This document shows, piece after piece, positions 50,561-58,092 of a DNA stretch of 64,000 nt. Below the pieces are notes generated by a model. That model ran no database searches and was not told the origin of the DNA. It worked only from the letters and a program-made list of their open reading frames with translations. The first letter of the stretch is position 1, and every line of letters starts with the position of its first letter. A program made the translations under genes and the position numbers. Source of the DNA: Bifidobacterium eulemuris (GTDB lineage: Bacteria > Actinomycetota > Actinomycetes > Actinomycetales > Bifidobacteriaceae); contig NZ_CP062938.1 of the NCBI RefSeq assembly GCF_014898155.1, forward strand, positions 1,488,001 through 1,552,000, given 5' to 3'.

Positions 50561-50658
50561 GCGCCACACGCCACACGCCACACGCACCACGCCACGCGCC
50601 ACACGCACTATGGCCACACACGCCACGCCACGCACATCGCACACGCCACGCGCCACGC
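50561..50658. repeat. Degenerate 7-bp tandem repeat upstream of tRNA-Ser
   Basis: About fourteen imperfect copies of GCCACAC/GCCACGC. The period breaks in places. No gene. Confidence 0.6.
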
Positions 50659-50717
50659 GGAGGTTTTGCTTATCCGCAAGACGTGGTATCTTATTTCGAG
50701 TTGCGTGCAAACGCACT

Positions 50718-50805
50718 GGAGGATTCGCCTAGTGGTCTATGGCGCACGCTTGGAAAGCGTGTTGGTGTAACAGCCTCACGAGTTCGAATCTCGTATCCTC
50801 CGCCA
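50718..50805 (+). tRNA. tRNA-Ser (GGA anticodon)
   Basis: Acceptor stem GGAGGAT/ATCCTCC with discriminator G and encoded CCA (50803-50805). Anticodon stem CACGC/GCGTG with loop TTGGAAA gives anticodon GGA, reading UCC/UCU. A long variable arm (serine type) and T-arm ACGAG-TTCGAAT-CTCGT are present. 88 nt including CCA. Confidence 0.95.
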
Positions 50806-50807
50806 AC

Positions 50808-50840
50808 AGGGTTTTGAAAGAGATTTCAAAACCCTTTTTC
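50808..50840 (+). terminator. Rho-independent terminator of tRNA-Ser
   Basis: Stem AGGGTTTTGAAA/TTTCAAAACCCT with a 4-nt loop, followed by TTTTTC, starting 3 bp after the tRNA. Confidence 0.9.
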
Positions 50841-50911
50841 GTTTTCAAAGCAACGGACATTCCAACGCTTTTCAGAGGTCATAGGCCAAATTGTGTGTCT
50901 GGCGACTCCTG

Positions 50912-51067
50912 TTATTCGGTGGCGTCGGGGTATCGGGTATGGGTGTGGAATTCGTTCCAGTCGATGCCGGTGCCGTACCGCTTGGAAATCCTTAGCCCCG
51001 GCAAACTGGCTCTTCGCATTGTGGTGAGTAAGGGCCATTCTGGTTTGTCACTTAACCCAACTTCCGT
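50912..51067 (-). pseudogene. 51-codon in-frame open stretch after the AlbA_2 gene TAG stop
   Basis: Directly after the TAG at 51068-51070 the same minus-strand frame stays open for 51 codons and ends at TAA (50912-50914). The translation ends ISKRYGTGIDWNEFHTHTRY then PDATE, which looks protein-like rather than random. It has no ribosome-binding site. It may be the remnant C-terminus of a longer protein cut off by a stop mutation, a fragment of another gene, or chance. Confidence 0.35.
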
Positions 51068-52570
51068 CTAGCGCACAAGACGATATCGGCGCTTGGGGCT
51101 GTACTTGGAACCGATGCCTTCGACCACGCCTTCAGCCATCATGCGAGAAATATAATCGCGGATGGTTTTCGTGGACAATCCCGCGGCATTCGCCAACTCA
51201 GATGTGCTGGCGCTTTGCCGTTCAGTCAAATACGTCAAGATGGCTTGCTCTATGTTGCCACGCGAATACGAAACGCCCTCTTGCTCGGTCATCTTGCGAT
51301 GTCGGAACAGAATACGAAACTCACTCAACGTGCTTACCGAAATAGGAGGGGCCATCAGAGCCTCGGCGAGAGATCCTTTGATGATCGCATATCCGGTTCC
51401 GCGGTTCTCAACCACACGACCAACCTTGCCATCGATGTCGGCATAGGGAACATCCTCAAGAATTCTCGAAAGAAACTGATTTCTAGACTGCGTCCCGCCT
51501 TTTTCACCAAGTTCTTCGACTGTCAAAGGACCAAACAGGCCACCTGGATTAATGATTTCAAGCCGATCCGGATACAGTTCCACACGCACCGGAGATCCCT
51601 GCGCATCCAACGAATAGTCCCTATGCATAAGCGCATTCGCGACCGCCTCGCGAACGGCGGCAAGCGGATACTCCGGCACATCCTCGCGCAAGGCGCCTTG
51701 GACCACAGCCCCATGCCTAGTATTGCGCGACACCGCCCGCAAAGCCGTCAGCAGCATGACGGGAATCGAACCATCGATGTTCTCTGAATCCACGAAACGA
51801 TGCCCGCCCGTAGCGACATCCCCCTTGACCGAAGTCGGAAAAGCCGAAAAAACGACATTCAAGCGAGGGAAAAACTTTTGGGGAAACGAGCCAAGCGCCA
51901 ACAATCCCGCGATTGTAGGACGCAGTGCGCCTTGAGAATCATAGGCCACGATCCGGCGATTCACCATCAGCTGCTCATCGCTCATCGAAGAGGTGCCGCC
52001 AAACGATCCCCCGCGTTGAATCCTCAACCAACCATCCAGCAATTCCTTATCAAGATCATCAACAGTGGCGTCAAACACCATATCAACGTCATTGCGAGCC
52101 ACACGATGCTGGTTTTCCACAAAACGATCGATCTCGTACATCGTCAGGCGGTAGTCGCCGTCCCCCGTCCTCAAGTACGAGCCTTGCACCCTGCCGTGTT
52201 TTTTGACATAACAGGGCTTCTGCGCCGCCGACAATTCAGGAACATTGGCCACAACAACCGGCTTGCCGTCATAACGCAGCACAAGAATATCAGCGTGAAC
52301 AGCTGGAACAATATGCTCACGAGCTGTCTGGGCCAGCCTCGACTGCAGCAGTTTCACATCGACATCAACCGCTCGGAACGTTTTTTCGGAAATGCCCAGC
52401 ACTATGACGCCACCAGAAGTGTTGGCGAACGCCACCATTGACTCCACGACCGAGGAAGGAAATCCACCCCCAGCTTCTTTGATTTCGTAATCAGCCAAAT
52501 CCGTGCCGGCTTCACGCATCAAATCAATCGCATTCGCCAAATCCCTGTCGTTGGAGATTTTTGAGAACAT
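51068..52570 (-). CDS. AlbA_2 (Schlafen-like) domain ATP-binding/winged-helix regulator
   Basis: 500 residues. N-terminal AlbA_2/Schlafen-type domain (about 10-135; EIKEAGGGFPSSVVESMVAF, then ANTSGGVIVLGI), a central histidine-kinase-like ATPase segment (about 240-400; PLAAVREAVANALMHRDYS, then ENRGTGYAIIKG) and a C-terminal winged helix (about 430-490; STSELANAAGLSTKTIRDYI). Such proteins are mobile-element-associated regulators; function is generally unknown. The start ATG at 52570 (MFSKISND) follows AAGGCAGG. The gene is visibly A/T-richer than its surroundings and sits beside tRNA-Ser, suggesting acquisition. Six 21-bp repeats lie just upstream. Confidence 0.85.
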   Translation of the reverse strand: MFSKISNDRDLANAIDLMREAGTDLADYEIKEAGGGFPSSVVESMVAFANTSGGVIVLGISEKTFRAVDVDVKLLQSRLAQTAREHIVPAVHADILVLRYDGKPVVVANVPELSAAQKPCYVKKHGRVQGSYLRTGDGDYRLTMYEIDRFVENQHRVARNDVDMVFDATVDDLDKELLDGWLRIQRGGSFGGTSSMSDEQLMVNRRIVAYDSQGALRPTIAGLLALGSFPQKFFPRLNVVFSAFPTSVKGDVATGGHRFVDSENIDGSIPVMLLTALRAVSRNTRHGAVVQGALREDVPEYPLAAVREAVANALMHRDYSLDAQGSPVRVELYPDRLEIINPGGLFGPLTVEELGEKGGTQSRNQFLSRILEDVPYADIDGKVGRVVENRGTGYAIIKGSLAEALMAPPISVSTLSEFRILFRHRKMTEQEGVSYSRGNIEQAILTYLTERQSASTSELANAAGLSTKTIRDYISRMMAEGVVEGIGSKYSPKRRYRLVR

Positions 52571-53205
52571 GAGAGCCTGCCTTAAATCAAGAAAGCCAAC
52601 TAGGAACTTAGCATAACACAACTTCCTAGGTTCCTAAGTAAAGTTCCTAGGTTCCTAAGTAGACTTCCTAGGTTCCTAGGTAAAGTTCCTAGGTTCCAAA
52701 GTAATCTTCCTAGGTTCCTAAGTAGAACTTCCTGAGTTCCCGAACTTACGTTCCGGCGCGCATCCGGCTTGCCACACGCGAAGACACGTCATGATCGGGA
52801 TTGGACGACAGGCTCTTGACGATGGGCGACCCCATTCCCATGCCGAACGGTTCCGATTCCTGTCAACGGCCATCGATTCCGGGCGAGCGACATCCGATCA
52901 AGACGGATGGTATCCGACCGCGGCGGAGTAACGGACCGGTTCGACACGCCGAAACACGGGGTGTCGGCACACGTTTGCGCATGTAGCTGCACGTTTGAGG
53001 CAGAGTCCTTGATTAGAGCCATCGTGGAGGGTAGCGTAGTCGTTTGGGGGAAGGCTCACCCGCGAAGGGACTGCTGCCTAAGCGGTCGCTGTTGTGGTTT
53101 GAACGCGACCGCCCTCCCCTTTCGAGCCGACCATCGGACTGCCGGTCAACCGACGGACCACCTATCACCTTTCGCCCCACCGGGCAGCCCATCGATCGGC
53201 CCGGC
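52571..53205. other. 635-bp intergenic region upstream of the AlbA_2 gene
   Basis: Positions 52600-52750 hold the 21-bp repeat array. From 52751 to 53205 I see no gene with a ribosome-binding site or family signature; possible remnant DNA. Confidence 0.55.
52623..52750. repeat. Six-copy 21-bp tandem array (TTCCTAGGTTCCTAAGTA)
   Basis: Units start at 52623, 52644, 52665, 52686, 52707 and 52729: spacing 21, 21, 21, 21, 22. Each holds TTCCTAGG followed by TTCCTAAG, i.e. two 8-bp half-copies plus a short variable tail; the last unit is diverged. An inverted TAGGAACTTAG sits at 52601-52611. The array begins 53 bp upstream of the AlbA_2 start codon. Confidence 0.95.
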
Positions 53206-54606
53206 TCAATCCTCCAGTACGGAAAGCACCTTCTTCTCGTTGTAGAAGGCGAACACCACTCCGCCGATGCCGCACAGCACCGCGGCGCAGATCGCGGCGA
53301 TACGGTAGCCGGTTCCGGAGGCCATACCGATGGTCGAGACGCCGGTGAACAGCAGCATGGCCACGCTCTGCCCCATCTTCATCGCGAAAGTGCGGGCCGC
53401 GTAGAACATGCCCTGACGGTCCTGACCGGTGGTTTTCGAACTGGCGTCAGCGATATTCGCGACGATCGCCTGCGGCAGGATGCCGAACGCGGCCATCGGA
53501 ATCGCACCCACCACCGACAGGATCAAACCCTGAACCATCGGCGGAATCGCACCCAACAGGCCCGAGCCCAGCATGCCGGCGAAGGCGAACGCGATGGTGA
53601 ACAGCACGAACGCGCCCAGCAGTAGTCTCTTCTTGCCCACGCGGTTGGCGAACAGGTTGACCGGCAGATAGAACAGCACGGACACGGCGGTCATCAGCAC
53701 GAAATACACGGTCGAGGTAGTTTCGGGCAGTTTCAGCAGGCTGGTCACGAAGAACGGCAGGCCGGTCTGGAAGGTGGTGATCGCCACCCAATAGACCACG
53801 TCGGAGCCGACGAATTTGCGGAACTCGCCGTCGCGGAAGGTCTCCTTAAGCGAGGCGAGCGTGGATTCGCTGGTCGGCTGGGATTTGACGTATTCCTTCT
53901 CGTCGATGGCGAACACGGGAACCAGCATGCACACGAACGCGACCGCCGCCATGATGGTGAAGGTCACGCGGATGGCGGTGACCCGGTCGAGTCCCGGCGT
54001 CATCGCGCCCCAGATCACAGGTGCCACGTAGGCGATGGCGGTGCCGAACACCCACGTGAACGAGATGGCGGTGGAGATGTTGAGCTGCTGTTTGGAGTCG
54101 TGCCCGAGTTCGGCGATCAGCGCGTTGTAGGGCGTGCAGTAGAAGGTGAGCGCGATGTAGTAGCCGATCACGGTGACGAACAGGAACGCGGCGTTCACCC
54201 AGCTGGTGCCGTTCACCGGGCTCCAGAACACAAGCACGGTGACCACGGCCAGCGGCAGCGCGGCGAATTTCAGGAAGGGGATGCGCCGGCCCGCCTTGGA
54301 CTTGCAGCGGTCGGACAGGCTCGCCACCGCCGGGTCGACGAAGGCGTCGAAGAAGCGCGCGAACGCGGTGATGCCGCCCACCACGGTCACCACGCCCAAT
54401 ACCACCAACCCTTGCGGCACGAACACGGTCTGCCCTTGGTCGATGGTCTCTTGGTCGGGCTGGTAGAAGTAGACCAGCCAGTTCGAGATGATGCCGGACA
54501 GCAGGGCCCAGCCGAACTGTCCGACGGCGAACGCCCACACTTTGGCGGTGGGCAAGTCTTTGACCGCGCGTGTACCGCCGGCCGTTGGCATCATTGCATC
54601 GTTCAT
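53206..54606 (-). CDS. MFS transporter, GPH (glycoside/pentoside:cation symporter) type
   Basis: 466 residues, twelve helices. The early segment FFDAFVDPAVASLSDRCKSK and FYCTPYNALIAELGHD are typical of the glycoside-pentoside-hexuronide:cation symporter branch (MelB/XynB-like). GGGGGAGG lies upstream of the ATG at 54606. Substrate cannot be read; a sugar or glycoside is expected. Divergent from apbE. Confidence 0.88.
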   Translation of the reverse strand: MNDAMMPTAGGTRAVKDLPTAKVWAFAVGQFGWALLSGIISNWLVYFYQPDQETIDQGQTVFVPQGLVVLGVVTVVGGITAFARFFDAFVDPAVASLSDRCKSKAGRRIPFLKFAALPLAVVTVLVFWSPVNGTSWVNAAFLFVTVIGYYIALTFYCTPYNALIAELGHDSKQQLNISTAISFTWVFGTAIAYVAPVIWGAMTPGLDRVTAIRVTFTIMAAVAFVCMLVPVFAIDEKEYVKSQPTSESTLASLKETFRDGEFRKFVGSDVVYWVAITTFQTGLPFFVTSLLKLPETTSTVYFVLMTAVSVLFYLPVNLFANRVGKKRLLLGAFVLFTIAFAFAGMLGSGLLGAIPPMVQGLILSVVGAIPMAAFGILPQAIVANIADASSKTTGQDRQGMFYAARTFAMKMGQSVAMLLFTGVSTIGMASGTGYRIAAICAAVLCGIGGVVFAFYNEKKVLSVLED

Positions 54607-54662
54607 GGTTAACCTCCCCCATTGCGAAGTTGACACTATGTTAACGCAATCCTCTCCCTACA

Positions 54663-55697
54663 ATGGACATCATGAGTCGACTCGCCGAACGCATGCCCCA
54701 CATCATGGCGCTTCCGCGCGCGCTGGGCACGGGGATGATCATCCGCTCGGCGGCCCCTCTCGACGACGCGACGCAGGCGCGAATCCGCGCGTTCGCCGCC
54801 GAATACGAACGCCTATTGTCGCGATTCCGCCCCGATTCGCTGGTCGGGGCGATGCGCGAGGCCGAACACGGCGGTGTCTTCGATTTTCCCGAGTGGGCGG
54901 CGCCGCTGTTCGATCTGTACGACCGGCTGGTCGACGCGACCGATGGGGCGATCGACCCCTGTGTGGGCGAGGACCTGACCCGGCTCGGCTATGGCGCCGA
55001 CCTGCGCTTCGTCATGGAGCCGGATGCCGCCGGACATCTGGGCAGCCTTCGCGGGCGGCCGACCTGGCGCGGCGATGTGGTGCGGCATGGCGCCACGCTC
55101 GTCACCAAACGCCCGATATCACTGGATTTCGGGGCGTGCGGCAAAGGGTATCTCGTGGACCTCATCGCCACGTTGATCGGCGAGTCGGCGGCGATCGACG
55201 GCGATCACGACTCGCTGCTGATCGACGCCGGGGGCGATCTGCTGATCCGCTCGCCCGAAGAGCCGGTCACCATCGCGCTTGAGGATCCTTGGGATTCCGA
55301 TAACGCCGTCGGCGTGGCGGCGATGTCGGGCGGAGCGTTCTGCGCGAGCGCGCCGAGCCGTCGCCAATGGGGTCAGGCCGCCGGACAGCGGCTTCACCAT
55401 CTGATCAACGCCATCGACGGACAGCCGGTGGACGATGTGACCGCAGCCTGGGTCGCGGTGCCGGCACGCAAGTCCACAGAACCGACCACCGCGCTGGCCG
55501 ACGGCCTGGCCACGGCGTTGTTCGTCTCACGCGCCGACCGATTGCGCGCGCGCTTCGCCTTCGACTGCGCCCTCGTGCGCTCCGACCGCACAGCGGCGGT
55601 TAGCCCGCGATTCCCAGGCCGGCTGTTCGCGTGCGACCCACGCGCGCGGAGTCCGCTCACGCACAATACGGATATTTCGGACGATTCTGCCCAGTAA
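54663..55697 (+). CDS. apbE: FAD:protein FMN transferase
   Basis: 344 residues with ApbE-family segments: FDLYDRLVDATDGAIDPCVG, SLDFGACGKGYLVDL, LLIDAGGDLLI (Mg/FAD-binding) and DDVTAAWVAV near the C-terminus. The usual H-I-I-D-P motif appears as HHLINAIDG, slightly divergent. ApbE transfers FMN from FAD to a Thr/Ser of FMN_bind proteins; the only candidate substrate in this window is the lipoprotein at 1966-2526. No lipobox is visible, so it may act in the cytoplasm or be non-lipidated. The start is either ATG at 54663 or 54672; neither has a clear ribosome-binding site. Confidence 0.87.
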   Translation: MDIMSRLAERMPHIMALPRALGTGMIIRSAAPLDDATQARIRAFAAEYERLLSRFRPDSLVGAMREAEHGGVFDFPEWAAPLFDLYDRLVDATDGAIDPCVGEDLTRLGYGADLRFVMEPDAAGHLGSLRGRPTWRGDVVRHGATLVTKRPISLDFGACGKGYLVDLIATLIGESAAIDGDHDSLLIDAGGDLLIRSPEEPVTIALEDPWDSDNAVGVAAMSGGAFCASAPSRRQWGQAAGQRLHHLINAIDGQPVDDVTAAWVAVPARKSTEPTTALADGLATALFVSRADRLRARFAFDCALVRSDRTAAVSPRFPGRLFACDPRARSPLTHNTDISDDSAQ

Positions 55698-55840
55698 CAC
55701 GCGGCGCAACGCGCGATCTAGAAGGAAAACCGCGCGATTTCGCCGAATTTCCGCATTTCCTGCCACAAACTAGATAGGATGTCTAGTAGCAAACAACAGT
55801 CGTTTGCAGGACAGTGGCGTTCCACAGTGAGGAAAGGCAG

Positions 55841-55990
55841 ATGATCATGGGGGGACATGTCTGCTCCGTCGCCGGATGCGATAGACAAGCCGAAGCGCAG
55901 GGAATGTGCTGCGTGCATTTCACCGCCGCGCTCACCCACGGGGTGTTTCATACACCAGGCTCGCGCGCGACCTCTCCCTCATCGTCCTGA
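55841..55990 (+). CDS. Putative 49-residue Cys/His zinc-finger peptide
   Basis: GAGGAAAGG lies just upstream of the ATG. The peptide begins MIMGGHVCSVAGCDRQAEAQ and continues GMCCVHFTAA, giving the C-x4-C ... G-x-C-C-x-H pattern of small zinc-finger motifs (compare C-x-x-x-G-C-...-A-x-G-x-C-x-x-H, common in phage and HNH-linked proteins). The last ~10 residues are Ser/Pro-rich, near REP-like DNA. Too short for homology-based assignment. Confidence 0.5.
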   Translation: MIMGGHVCSVAGCDRQAEAQGMCCVHFTAALTHGVFHTPGSRATSPSSS

Positions 55991-56039
55991 GGAAGCCGCG
56001 ACCCCTTTCCCGCCATCCCGAGCAAACTGCGGTGTCTTT

Positions 56040-56172
56040 CCGATTTCCTGAGATGACGCAACGACCTTTCTCTCCGTCATCCTGAGCGAAGGCCGGAGTC
56101 GAAGGATATCAAGCCTTTGCCACCAGGCGAGCTGAGATCCTTCGACTCCGCTGCGCTCCGCTCAGGATGACA
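56040..56172. repeat. REP-like inverted units (GTCATCCTGAGCG family)
   Basis: GTCATCCTGAGCGAAGGCC (about 56079-56097) running to GGAGTCGAAGGAT, and its inverted partner ATCCTTCGACTCCGC... to CTCAGGATGAC ending near 56171. The two form a long inverted repeat immediately 3' of the ABC gene and may terminate or stabilise its transcript. Confidence 0.75.
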
Positions 56173-56194
56173 GGAACGGAACACACGGGCATCG

Positions 56195-58078
56195 TCAGTC
56201 AGTGAGGGCGAACTGCGAGTTGTACAGTCCGGCGTAGAAGCCGTCCGCTTCGAGCAGTTCCTCATGCGTGCCGCGCTCGACGATGTCGCCGTCGCGCATC
56301 ACGAGGATCATGTCGGCGTCGCGGATGGTGGACAGGCGGTGCGCGATCACGAAGCTCGTGCGACCCACCGTCAGCTGGTCCATCGCCTTTTGGATCAGCT
56401 CCTCGGTGCGCGTATCCACCGAGCTGGTCGCCTCGTCGAGGATGAGGATCGGCGCGTCCTGCACCATGGCTCGGGCGATGGTGAGCAGCTGCTTCTGTCC
56501 CGCGGAAAGCGCGGTTTTGTCGTCGAGCACGGTGTCATAACCCTGCGGCAGCGAGCAGATGAAACGGTGCAGACCCACGGCGCGGCAGGCGTCCTCGACC
56601 TGCTGGTCGGTGACGTCCGGCTTGGCATAGACGATGTTCTCGCGCACGGTGCCGTGGAACACCCACGTGTCCTGCAGCACCATCGAGAACTGGTCGTGCA
56701 CGTTCCAGCGCGGCACGGACTTGGTATCCACGCCGTCGATGGAGATGGTGCCGCCGTTGATCTCGTAGAAACGCATCAGCAGGTTCACCATGGTGGTTTT
56801 GCCCGCGCCGGTGGGACCGACGATGGCGACCTTCTGCCCGGCCTTCACCTCGGCGGAGAAGTCGTGGATGATGGTGCGCTCGGGCGAGTAGCCGAAGCTC
56901 ACGTGACTGAACTCCACGTCGCCGCGCACGCGCGTCGGCTTGCCGTTCGTGTCACGGCCGTAGCCGAGCATCGGCTTGAGGTCGGACTCGTCGGCCATCT
57001 CGGGCTCGTCGAGGAATCCGAACACGCGCTCGGAGGCGGCGGCCGTGCGCTGCAGGTTCTGGAAGGCCTGCGCGAACTGGCTGAGCGGCTGGGTGAACAG
57101 GCGGATGTACATCATGAACGCCACGATCACGCCGAAGGTGATGGTGCCGTTCATGGCGAGCGCCGCGCCCACCACGCACACCACCACATAGCCGAAGTTG
57201 GAGACGAAGTTCATCAGCGGCATCATCAGGCCGGAGAGGAACTGCGACTTCCAGCCGGAGTCGTACAGGTCGGCGTTGTACTGTTCGAACTGCTCGATCG
57301 ACTTCGCCTCGCCGGAATAGGCCTTGACGACCACATGGCCGGCGTACATCTCCTCGACATGGCCGTTCACGTCGCCCAGCGCGATCTGCTGGCGGGTGAA
57401 GTACTTCTGCGAGGCCTTCATAATCACCATCATCACGACGACGCCGACCAGGGCGGCGCCGATGGCGCATAGGGTGAGCTGCCAGCTGTTGTAGAACATC
57501 ATGACGAGCGAGCCGACGAACAGCGTGACCGAGGTGATCAGGCTGCCCAAACTTTGGCCGAGGGTCTGGCCGATGGCGTCCACATCGTTGGTGATGCGGG
57601 AGAGCACGTCGCCGTAGCTGACTTTGTCGAAGTATTTGAGCGGCAGTTTGTTGATTTTCGCGCTGATGGCCGTGCGCAGGTTCTGCGCCACCCGTTGGGT
57701 GACGGTGGCCATGAGCAGGCTCTGCAGGTAGCCCAGCAGCGCGTAGCCGACATACAGCGCCACGAGGATCAGCGCGATATGCGTGACCGCGTCGAGGTCG
57801 ATCGCGCCGAGCACGGGCTTGCCGTCGACCATGGCGGGCAGGCCTTTGGCGATTTCGTTGGTGACGTCCTTGAGTTTGTCGGGACCGATGATCTGGCAGA
57901 CGGTGCCGGCCATGCCGAGCACCAGCGCGACGATGACGGCCGGAATGTATTTGCGTGCGAAATCGATGAGCTTGCCCATCGAGCCGCCGAAGTCGGCCGG
58001 CTTTTCGACGACGCCGCCCATGCCCGGGCCGTGGCCGCGCCCACCCATCGGGCGCCTGCGTGTGGTTGATTCAGTCAT
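56195..58078 (-). CDS. ABC exporter half-transporter (TM-NBD), subunit B
   Basis: 627 residues: Arg/Gly-rich N-terminus (about 30 residues), six-helix exporter domain (to about 350), and an NBD with Walker A GPTGAGKT, Q-loop VLQDTWVF, signature LSAGQKQ and Walker B ILILDEATS. The start ATG at 58078 is 15 bp after the partner gene's stop, so the two are co-transcribed and probably form a heterodimer. MarR control (60042-60533) suggests a drug- or stress-efflux role. Confidence 0.92.
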   Translation of the reverse strand: MTESTTRRRPMGGRGHGPGMGGVVEKPADFGGSMGKLIDFARKYIPAVIVALVLGMAGTVCQIIGPDKLKDVTNEIAKGLPAMVDGKPVLGAIDLDAVTHIALILVALYVGYALLGYLQSLLMATVTQRVAQNLRTAISAKINKLPLKYFDKVSYGDVLSRITNDVDAIGQTLGQSLGSLITSVTLFVGSLVMMFYNSWQLTLCAIGAALVGVVVMMVIMKASQKYFTRQQIALGDVNGHVEEMYAGHVVVKAYSGEAKSIEQFEQYNADLYDSGWKSQFLSGLMMPLMNFVSNFGYVVVCVVGAALAMNGTITFGVIVAFMMYIRLFTQPLSQFAQAFQNLQRTAAASERVFGFLDEPEMADESDLKPMLGYGRDTNGKPTRVRGDVEFSHVSFGYSPERTIIHDFSAEVKAGQKVAIVGPTGAGKTTMVNLLMRFYEINGGTISIDGVDTKSVPRWNVHDQFSMVLQDTWVFHGTVRENIVYAKPDVTDQQVEDACRAVGLHRFICSLPQGYDTVLDDKTALSAGQKQLLTIARAMVQDAPILILDEATSSVDTRTEELIQKAMDQLTVGRTSFVIAHRLSTIRDADMILVMRDGDIVERGTHEELLEADGFYAGLYNSQFALTD

Positions 58079-58092
58079 ATTCGTTGCCGTCC

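Larger units (their letters stand above)
55698..56194. other. Intergenic region with small ORF and REP-like repeats
   Basis: 497 bp: inverted repeat CTAGA/TCTAG (55770-55786), CAAAC/GTTTG pair just after it, the 49-codon ORF at 55841-55990, then REP-like units to about 56172. Confidence 0.6.

Noticed and set aside
52623..52750. CRISPR array
   Set aside because: Units are directly adjacent 21-bp repeats with no unique spacers and no cas genes. The same holds for the arrays at 1821, 50561 and 62250.
52801..52986. 61-codon plus-strand ORF upstream of the MFS gene
   Set aside because: No ribosome-binding site, no recognisable pattern, and low-complexity Arg/Pro-rich composition.
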